This document shows positions 51,389-58,422 of a stretch of 64,000 bases of DNA, in pieces. Each line of letters opens with the position of its first letter. Position 1 is the stretch's first letter. Origin of the DNA: Saprospirales bacterium (GTDB taxonomy: Bacteria > Bacteroidota > Bacteroidia > Chitinophagales > Saprospiraceae); assembly GCA_002698985.1 (NCBI GenBank), contig PAAY01000004.1, positions 1 through 64,000 of the forward strand. The letters run 5' to 3'. The notes under the pieces were generated by a model. The model did not search any database. It was not told the DNA's origin and saw only the letters and a list, made by a program, of their open reading frames with translations. Both the position numbers and the translations under genes were made by a program.

Positions 51389-54300
51389 ATGAAACGCATT
51401 TTACTCATCCTGATCGCATGCTTTGCATTCAGCTGGACGCATGCCCAAGTGCTTTACGAAGATTTTGAAGGAGGCACCGCCGACCTGCCCTGGGTGGGCA
51501 TCAACGGCACCTACGACGGCGTGGTGGCCAACCCCGATGCCACCGGTATCAATACCAGTGATTTTGTGGGGGCCTTCACCACCGATCCGAACAGCGACTT
51601 TCCATTCGTCATTGCCGACCTGCCCATGCCGGCCGACATGGCTGCAAACGGCGTGTTGAAGTTGAAGATCTGGTCGCCCGTAGCACCGTCCAAATGCCTG
51701 CTGAAGTTCGAAGGCAGCGGCGCTCCGGTGGAACAGTTCCGCGACATCACCGTGGCCAACCAGTGGGTGGAGTACACCTTCGATCTCACCGCCGGGGCCT
51801 CCAATCCCACCGGATTGACCAAAGTGCTGGTCAGCTTCCACAGCTTCCTGCCCGGTGTGGAGGAAACCTTCTACTGGGACGACCTGCAGGCCGTGCCGAA
51901 CACCGCCTGCTACGAGACTTTCGACGACCCGAGCGACCTCACCTGGAACGCCTTTGACGGGGTGCTGAACACGCCGGTGGCCAACCCCGATCCCAACAGC
52001 GTGAACAGCAGTGCCATGTGCGCCGAATACACCAAAAGCAACATGCACGCTTACAGCCTGCTGCTGGCAGAATCTGCCACGCCGTTTGACCTGAGTGTTT
52101 TCAACCAGTTCAAATTGCAGGTATATGCCACGGCACCTACGCAGGTATTGCTGAAACTGGAAGGACCAGGTGGTGCCATCGAGAAGACAAAAAACATCGG
52201 CCTTGCCAACGCCTGGCAGGAGTACACCTTTGATTTTTCGGATAACGCCGGAATGACGGACCTGAACAAGGTCATCATCTTCTTCGACCCTGGTGTGGAA
52301 GAGAGCGGCGACACCTATTACTTCGATAACCTCTGCGCCGTTCCGCAAGGTGCCTGCGCAGGTGTGACCCCTGACCCCGATATCATCGACGATTTCGAGT
52401 GCAACCGCAACGCCACCTACGTGAATGGCTGGGACAGCCTTACTGTGGTGGACAATCCCGCACCCAGTGCCGTGAACAACTCCGCCAAAGTGGGCCGTTA
52501 TGCAGACCCCATCGGCGAGCCATGGGCTGCCCTGCTGATCGATTACCAGAATGCCCTCGACCTGTCGGTGAAAAACCAGCTGCAAGCCAAGATCTGGTCT
52601 CCCAAGGCCACGCAGATCCTGTTCAAGCTGGAAGGTGGACTTTCAGCCCCCAAGGAAATATGGGTGGATGTGACCGAGGCCAATACCTGGGTGGAATACA
52701 ATGTGGATTTCAGCAGTGAGGCTGCTGCCAACCACAAAAAGATCGTCATCTTCTTCAATGCCGGTCAGGAGCCTGAACCCGGCGATGTGTACTACATCGA
52801 CGACATCCGTTTTGCCGAAGCAAGCGAAACGGTGTTGGAAGACTTCGAAAACGGTGCCTTCCTGCCCTGGGAACCACTGGACCAGCAAACCGTTCTTCAC
52901 GGCACCTTTGAAGTGGTGGCCAACCCCGATCCGACAGGTGTGAACACCTCCGCTATGGTGGGCAAATACACCAAAGGAAGCTCTGCTTTCTCAACCGTTG
53001 CCGCTGTGGCACCGGGTGTGATTGACATTTCACAGAAACCACAATTCAATGTGGACATCTGGGCACCAGCCGGAGCCACCAGCGTCATCATGCAACTGGA
53101 GAGTGTGAGCCAGGGCAACAAAGAGGTGGAGCGCAACATCAACACCACCGAGGCCTGGGAAACCGTTTCCTTCGACTTTTCCGACTACCAGAGCATTACC
53201 GACTGGGTGGCCATGAAGCTGATCTTCAACCCCGGCGTTGCCGAGCAAGGAGCCATGTTCTTTTTCGACAATGTAACGCAGGGCCAGTCAACCGTGGACC
53301 CCTGTGAAGGCGTGGTGCCGGTTCCAAACATCATCGACGACTTCGAGTGCCAGCGCAACTATAACTACGGTGCCGGCGGAGACCTTCTTTCCGTCGTTAA
53401 CAACCCCTTGCTGACACCTGTGAACAGCTCCACCCAGGTGGGCAAATACGAAGACCAGCCCAACGAACCCTGGGCCGCCCTGTGCATCGAGTTTCCGGAT
53501 GGCATCGATCTGTCGGTGTACAACCAGTTCCAGATCCAAATCAATGCTCCGGACGCAGTGCCGGTTCTTTACAAACTGGAAGGTGGCAGCAGCGCTCCCT
53601 TTGAGGTATGGCAGGACATCACCGCCCCCAACGACTGGGAGAAAGTATCCATTGACTTCGCTTCGCAAGCCGGCGAAGACCACAAGCGGGTCTGCATCTT
53701 CTTCAACGGCGGCAACGACCATGCTGGCGGCGTCGAGAACTATTACATCGACAACATTCGCTGGAGCCGGGAGTCCTACAACGGTTGCATCGACAACCAC
53801 GAGGAAGAGACCTCGACCATTGCCAATTTCAAATACTTCGCAAACGGCCACCTCGAAGCCGAGGGCAAGCAGTTTGAAGTTGTGGACAATCCCAACCCAT
53901 CCGGCATCAACACTTCTGCCAAAGTGGGTGAGTTTGTGAAAGCTTCCGATGGTGCACCCTGGGCTGGCATGTACGCCGATCTGGATGCTCCCATCGACTT
54001 CAAGGGCAACAAGACCGCCAAGGTCAAAGTCCTCATGGATCACATCGGCAACTTCGCCATCAAGCTGGAAAACTCGCTGGCAGATCCTCCTGTGGCACCG
54101 ATCGAACTTCCCGTGGAGAACACCAAAACCGGTGAATGGGAAGAGCTGACCTATGATTTCAGCTCCGTACCCGATGATGCACAGTATGCCCGTCTCACGG
54201 TCTTCTTTGATCTGCTCATCGATCCCACCGGCGTGGATGTGACTTCCTATTTCGACGACATCGTCATTGGCGACGGCAACTGTATCACAACCGGCGTTTT

Positions 54301-54550
54301 CACACCCGTGGTTGAAAGCATGCGCATTTCACCCAATCCCGTTTCTGACCTGCTCCGCATTGAAAACCCCGGAGAGGTGGCTTATGTAGAGGTGTACAAC
54401 CTCTTCGGAAAACGGGTGGCCAGTCTGTGGATCGGCACCGACAGCAGCGTGGAGGTGGACATGAGCCGGTTGGCTGCCGGGGTTTACACCCTGGGTGGTT
54501 TCACCAAAGACGGACGGCTGGTTGCCAATGCGAAGCTGATCAAGCAATAA
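51389..54550 (+). CDS. six-module surface protein with T9SS type A domain
   Basis: A 1,053-residue secreted protein without a visible catalytic domain. The signal peptide cleaves before QVLYEDFEGG. Six modules of about 150-160 residues follow. Each has a start like IIDDFECxRN, a VVxNPDPxxVNxSAxVGxY segment, a VLLKLEGxxxAxxE core, a TWVEYTFDF segment and an end such as KVIIFFDPGxExxGDTYYFDN. These look like jelly-roll carbohydrate-binding sandwiches; I cannot assign a CBM number. A T9SS type A domain ends the protein (MRISPNPVSDLLRIENPGE, LAAGVYTLGGFTKDGRL). Its place between two GH144-like genes suggests a surface glycan-binding protein of this locus. Confidence 0.85.
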   Translation: MKRILLILIACFAFSWTHAQVLYEDFEGGTADLPWVGINGTYDGVVANPDATGINTSDFVGAFTTDPNSDFPFVIADLPMPADMAANGVLKLKIWSPVAPSKCLLKFEGSGAPVEQFRDITVANQWVEYTFDLTAGASNPTGLTKVLVSFHSFLPGVEETFYWDDLQAVPNTACYETFDDPSDLTWNAFDGVLNTPVANPDPNSVNSSAMCAEYTKSNMHAYSLLLAESATPFDLSVFNQFKLQVYATAPTQVLLKLEGPGGAIEKTKNIGLANAWQEYTFDFSDNAGMTDLNKVIIFFDPGVEESGDTYYFDNLCAVPQGACAGVTPDPDIIDDFECNRNATYVNGWDSLTVVDNPAPSAVNNSAKVGRYADPIGEPWAALLIDYQNALDLSVKNQLQAKIWSPKATQILFKLEGGLSAPKEIWVDVTEANTWVEYNVDFSSEAAANHKKIVIFFNAGQEPEPGDVYYIDDIRFAEASETVLEDFENGAFLPWEPLDQQTVLHGTFEVVANPDPTGVNTSAMVGKYTKGSSAFSTVAAVAPGVIDISQKPQFNVDIWAPAGATSVIMQLESVSQGNKEVERNINTTEAWETVSFDFSDYQSITDWVAMKLIFNPGVAEQGAMFFFDNVTQGQSTVDPCEGVVPVPNIIDDFECQRNYNYGAGGDLLSVVNNPLLTPVNSSTQVGKYEDQPNEPWAALCIEFPDGIDLSVYNQFQIQINAPDAVPVLYKLEGGSSAPFEVWQDITAPNDWEKVSIDFASQAGEDHKRVCIFFNGGNDHAGGVENYYIDNIRWSRESYNGCIDNHEEETSTIANFKYFANGHLEAEGKQFEVVDNPNPSGINTSAKVGEFVKASDGAPWAGMYADLDAPIDFKGNKTAKVKVLMDHIGNFAIKLENSLADPPVAPIELPVENTKTGEWEELTYDFSSVPDDAQYARLTVFFDLLIDPTGVDVTSYFDDIVIGDGNCITTGVFTPVVESMRISPNPVSDLLRIENPGEVAYVEVYNLFGKRVASLWIGTDSSVEVDMSRLAAGVYTLGGFTKDGRLVANAKLIKQ

Positions 54551-54574
54551 GACTGAACTGTATCAACTGCACCG

Positions 54575-55948
54575 ATGCGGTACTTACTTTTTTGTTTCAT
54601 ACTAATGATTTCCTGTCAGGGCACACCATCTCCGGATTCCGGGGATGGTGCTACCGGGGCAGGAGCTTTGGTGCCTTTCTCGCTGGATGAGTTGCAAAAG
54701 CGCACCTTCCTGTACTTCTGGGAAACCACCGGTGAACAGACCAACTGGCAGGTGCATGACCGCTGGCCGACGGAACAATTTTCCAGCATAGCTGCCACCG
54801 GCTTTGGGCTGAGCAGCTACCTGGTGGGCATCGAGCGTGGATACATCACCCGCGAGCAGGGTGCCGAAAGGGTGCTGAAAACGCTTCGGGTGCTGGCAGA
54901 TCTGCCGCAGGGCCCGGAAGCAGAAGGGGTTGCCGGACACAAAGGTTTTTTCTACCATTTTCTTACCCTCGACAAATCGCTCCGCTTCAAAAAGGTGGAG
55001 CTCTCCTCCATCGATACCGGGCTGCTGATGGCCGGCGTGCTCAGTGCGATGAGTTATTTTGACGAAGAAAACCCAACAGAAAAGGAAATCCGCAAACTGG
55101 CCGATTTCCTTTTCCGAAGGGTGGAATGGGACTGGATGATGAAGCCCAATGGAAAAATGAGCATGGGCTGGCATCCGGAAAGTGGATTCATTGAAAACGA
55201 CTGGCATGGCTACAACGAAGCCATGATCCTGCTCATCATGGCAATGGGCTCGCCCACGCACCCCATCCCCGCCGGGAGTTGGCAGAAGTGGTGCGAAACC
55301 TACGTCTGGGATGAGTTCCAGGGGCAGGAGTACGTGCAGTTCGATCCGCTGTTTGGCTACCAGTACAGCCACATCTGGATTGATTTCCGGGGAGTTCAGG
55401 ACGAATACATGCGGTCAAAAGGCATCGACTATTTCGAGAATTCCCGTCGGGCAACAATTGCCAACCGGAACTACTGTCTGTCCAATCCCCTGGGCTGGGC
55501 CGGATACGGCGAAAACTGTTGGGGCCTCACGGCCTGCGACGGTCCCGCCAATGAAGAAAGAGCATACAATGGGCGCACCGCCAAATTCTGGACCTACAGG
55601 GCCCGGGGCGCCTGCGCCTTCCAGGTTATCGACGACGGAACCATTGCACCCACCGCCGCCGGAGGATCGGTGCCTTTCGCTCCGGAAGTGTGTATTCCGG
55701 CGCTGGAGTTCATGTGGACGAATTACTACGATCAACTGGTTGGAAAATACGGTTTCAAAGATGCCTTCAACCCGAGCTACATCTTTGGCGAAGGCAACGA
55801 AAATGGATGGTTTGATGTGGACTACCTCGGCATCGACCAGGGCCCCATCCTCCTCCAGATCGAAAACCACCGTTCCGGCCTTTTGTGGAACCTGATGAAA
55901 GAGAACCCCTACATTCAGGCCGGACTGGCAAAGGCCGGCTTCCAGTAG
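54575..55948 (+). CDS. glucoamylase-family (GH144-like) lipoprotein
   Basis: A 457-residue lipoprotein (signal MRYLLFCFILMISC). It consists of essentially one (alpha/alpha)6 domain of the same family as the enzyme at 49475: LYFWETTGEQ, YNEAMILLIMAMGSPTHP, NPLGWAGY, WGLTACDGP, DDGTIAPTAAGG, GIDQGPILLQIENHRSGLLW. It has no T9SS tail and is anchored by lipid instead. This pairing of a released or surface-attached enzyme with a lipoprotein suggests two stages of depolymerisation, outside and in the periplasm. It starts 24 bases after the six-module gene, so co-transcription is clear. Beta-1,2-glucan as substrate is an inference. Confidence 0.88.
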   Translation: MRYLLFCFILMISCQGTPSPDSGDGATGAGALVPFSLDELQKRTFLYFWETTGEQTNWQVHDRWPTEQFSSIAATGFGLSSYLVGIERGYITREQGAERVLKTLRVLADLPQGPEAEGVAGHKGFFYHFLTLDKSLRFKKVELSSIDTGLLMAGVLSAMSYFDEENPTEKEIRKLADFLFRRVEWDWMMKPNGKMSMGWHPESGFIENDWHGYNEAMILLIMAMGSPTHPIPAGSWQKWCETYVWDEFQGQEYVQFDPLFGYQYSHIWIDFRGVQDEYMRSKGIDYFENSRRATIANRNYCLSNPLGWAGYGENCWGLTACDGPANEERAYNGRTAKFWTYRARGACAFQVIDDGTIAPTAAGGSVPFAPEVCIPALEFMWTNYYDQLVGKYGFKDAFNPSYIFGEGNENGWFDVDYLGIDQGPILLQIENHRSGLLWNLMKENPYIQAGLAKAGFQ

Positions 55949-55990
55949 CACAGCCTTTAGGCTGTGCAAGTAAAACGACCTTCAGGTCGT
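55948..55990. other. two adjacent hairpins after the GH144-like gene
   Basis: GCACAGCC-TTTA-GGCTGTGC (55948-55967) and ACGACC-TTCA-GGTCGT (55975-55990) are perfect hairpins separated by AAGTAAA. They begin at the stop codon. The layout recalls the string at 6932-7011. It could slow transcription or protect the upstream mRNA end. Confidence 0.55.
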
Positions 55991-56027
55991 AAAAACCTCA
56001 AAAACCCCTCATCAAAAACTTCAAATC

Positions 56028-58244
56028 ATGAGAAACCTCATCACCTCTCTTTTCCTCCTTTTGCTATTCAACAGCCTCGCTGCGCAAAGCCGTCAGAAGC
56101 CCATCAACGAGCGGGTGGACTCCGTACTGGCCCAGATGACCCTGGATGAGAAGATCGGGCAGATGACCCTGTTCACAACCGATTGGGGCAGTACGGGGCC
56201 CACCATCCGTCCCGGCTACCGGGAAGACATCATGCAGGGTCGTTGCGGTGCATTGTTCAATGCCCACGGGGTGACCTTCACGCGGGAGTTGCAGCGCATC
56301 GCCGTGGAGGAGAGCAGGCTGAAAATCCCTCTGCTGTTCGGTTATGATGTGATTCACGGTTTCAAGACCATCTTCCCGATACCGCTGGCTGAGGCAGCCA
56401 GTTGGGACACGGAAGCAGTGAAAGCTTCCGCCGAAGTAGCTGCCGATGAAGCATCAGCCGCTGGCCTGCACTGGACTTTTGCCCCCATGGTTGACATCAC
56501 CCGGGACCCCCGCTGGGGCCGCATCATGGAAGGTGCCGGTGAGGACCCCTTTCTGGCTTCTGTCGTCGCTGCGCAACGGGTGAAGGGTTTTCAAGGCGAG
56601 GCGACCTTCGATGAACCCAATCACATTTTGGCCTGCGTAAAACATTTTGCGGCTTACGGGGCGCCATTCGGCGGGCGGGATTACAACACCGTGGACATGA
56701 GCGAGCGCATGTTCAGGGAAGTGTACCTGCCGCCTTACCAGGCAGCCATCGAAGCCGGTGCCCGAACGGTGATGACGGCGTTCAACGAACTGAACGGCGT
56801 GCCTGCCACTTCCAACAAGTGGCTGCTCACAGACCTGCTTCGCCATGAGTTGCGCTTCAAAGGTATGGTGGTGACGGACTACACCAGCATCAACGAACTG
56901 GTGGAGCACGGGGTGGCTGCTGATGAGAAACATGCCAGTGAGCTGGCCGTGATGGCCGGTTCTGACATGGACATGCAGAGTGCAGCCTATCACCGCTTTC
57001 TGAAAGGTCTCGTGGAGGAAGGCAAGGTGCCCATCGAGCGGGTTGACGAGGCAGCGAGGAGGGTGCTCCGGCTAAAATTCGAGCTCGGACTATTTGAAGA
57101 CCCCTATCGCTTTTGTGACGAACAGCGGGAAAAGGAGGTGATCCTCTCGGATCGCAACCGTTCCATTGCAAGGGATGTGGCCCGGAAGTCCATCGTCTTG
57201 CTGCGCAATGAAGGTGTACTGCCATTGCCGAAGGAAACGAAAAAACTGGCCGTGCTCGGCCCGCTGGCAGCCGACAAAGACAACCTGATCGGTTTCTGGT
57301 CGGCCGCAGGGGAAGGGCGGCATTGTGTGAGCCTGGTAGAGGGGATCAGGAACAAATTGGGCGAGAATGTGGAATTGCTGACGGCAAAAGGCTGTGAGAT
57401 CACTGGAGATGACAAAAGCGGCTTTGCCCGGGCGGTTGAAATGGCCCGGCAGGCGGATGCAGTCGTCGTTGCCATCGGCGAAAGCCGGGAGATGAGCGGG
57501 GAAGCCGCTTCGAAAGTGGACATCAGCCTGCCCGGTGTGCAGGAAGACCTGGTGAAGGCCCTCATGGAAACCGGCAAACCGCTGGTGGTGGTGCTCATGA
57601 ACGGTCGCCCGCTGACCATCCCCTGGCTGGGCGAAAATGCCCCGGCACTGCTGGAAACCTGGTGGCTGGGCACCGAAGCCGGCAACGCCATCGCCGATGT
57701 GCTATTTGGCGATTACAACCCCTCGGGAAAACTGCCCGTGAGCTTTCCCCGCCACGTTGGACAGATTCCGGTTTTCTACAGCCACAAGCCCACCGGCCGC
57801 CCCTACCAGCCCAACGACAAGTGGCGCAGCCAATACCTGGATGAGTCCAACGAGCCACTCTTTCCCTTTGGCTATGGTCTCAGCTACACCACTTTTGAAA
57901 TCGGCTCACCAAAGCCGGACAAGACCAGCTTCAGAAGCGGCGAAGTGGTGAAGGTGCAGGTCAAAGTGACCAACACCGGCAACCGGGAAGGAGAAGAAGT
58001 TGTGCAACTGTACATTCGTGACAAGGTGGCCAGCGTCACCCGGCCGGTGAAAGAACTGAAAGCCTTTCAGAAGGTCAGTCTGAAACCCGGCGAGTCGAAG
58101 GACCTGCGCTTCACGCTGTTTGAAAAAGACTTTGCCTTCCTCGATCAAAACCTCGAATGGACCATCGAACCCGGAGAGTTTGAAATCAAGGTGGGCAACA
58201 GTTCTGACAATGTGAAGGCGGTGGTGGTGGAACGGGTGGAGTGA
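56028..58244 (+). CDS. bglX: GH3 beta-glucosidase
   Basis: A 738-residue periplasmic beta-glucosidase. The signal peptide cleaves before QSRQKP. The GH3 N-terminal barrel (~25-360) carries the nucleophile Asp284 in MVVTDYTSINELVEHG and substrate-pocket motifs DVIHGFKTIFP, GAGEDPFLASV and KHFAAYGAP. The GH3 C-terminal sandwich (~385-610) and an FN3-like domain (~645-735, VKVTNTGNREGEEVVQLYI) follow. It removes glucose from the non-reducing ends of beta-glucosides. GH3 enzymes beside GH144 genes in other Bacteroidota act on sophorose and sophoro-oligosaccharides, so that is the most likely role here. It begins 79 bases after the GH144-like lipoprotein gene. Confidence 0.95.
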   Translation: MRNLITSLFLLLLFNSLAAQSRQKPINERVDSVLAQMTLDEKIGQMTLFTTDWGSTGPTIRPGYREDIMQGRCGALFNAHGVTFTRELQRIAVEESRLKIPLLFGYDVIHGFKTIFPIPLAEAASWDTEAVKASAEVAADEASAAGLHWTFAPMVDITRDPRWGRIMEGAGEDPFLASVVAAQRVKGFQGEATFDEPNHILACVKHFAAYGAPFGGRDYNTVDMSERMFREVYLPPYQAAIEAGARTVMTAFNELNGVPATSNKWLLTDLLRHELRFKGMVVTDYTSINELVEHGVAADEKHASELAVMAGSDMDMQSAAYHRFLKGLVEEGKVPIERVDEAARRVLRLKFELGLFEDPYRFCDEQREKEVILSDRNRSIARDVARKSIVLLRNEGVLPLPKETKKLAVLGPLAADKDNLIGFWSAAGEGRHCVSLVEGIRNKLGENVELLTAKGCEITGDDKSGFARAVEMARQADAVVVAIGESREMSGEAASKVDISLPGVQEDLVKALMETGKPLVVVLMNGRPLTIPWLGENAPALLETWWLGTEAGNAIADVLFGDYNPSGKLPVSFPRHVGQIPVFYSHKPTGRPYQPNDKWRSQYLDESNEPLFPFGYGLSYTTFEIGSPKPDKTSFRSGEVVKVQVKVTNTGNREGEEVVQLYIRDKVASVTRPVKELKAFQKVSLKPGESKDLRFTLFEKDFAFLDQNLEWTIEPGEFEIKVGNSSDNVKAVVVERVE

Positions 58245-58245
58245 A

Positions 58246-58310
58246 GGATTATGGAGCCTGTCTGCCGCCAGGCAGGGATTATGGAGGATTATGGAGGATT
58301 ATGAGGGTTA
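58246..58310. repeat. inverted ATAATCC-type repeat with CTGCC hairpin
   Basis: GGATTATGG is repeated four or five times (58246-58306), the reverse complement of the ATAATCC units at 33061-33297 and 34443-34490. A small hairpin, CTGCC-GCCA-GGCAG, sits inside at 58262-58275 with the same GCCA loop as the first hairpin at 6941. It fills the gap between the GH3 and susC genes. Confidence 0.55.
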
Positions 58311-58422
58311 TTTCGGCCTTACCAGGAAGGAGAGTTCAGGATGTGGGCTTTACCGCAATGATTTAGTTGTTGGTTTCGCCACTGTTTATTGATGATTATT
58401 CAGATCTTAAATCAAATTTCTC

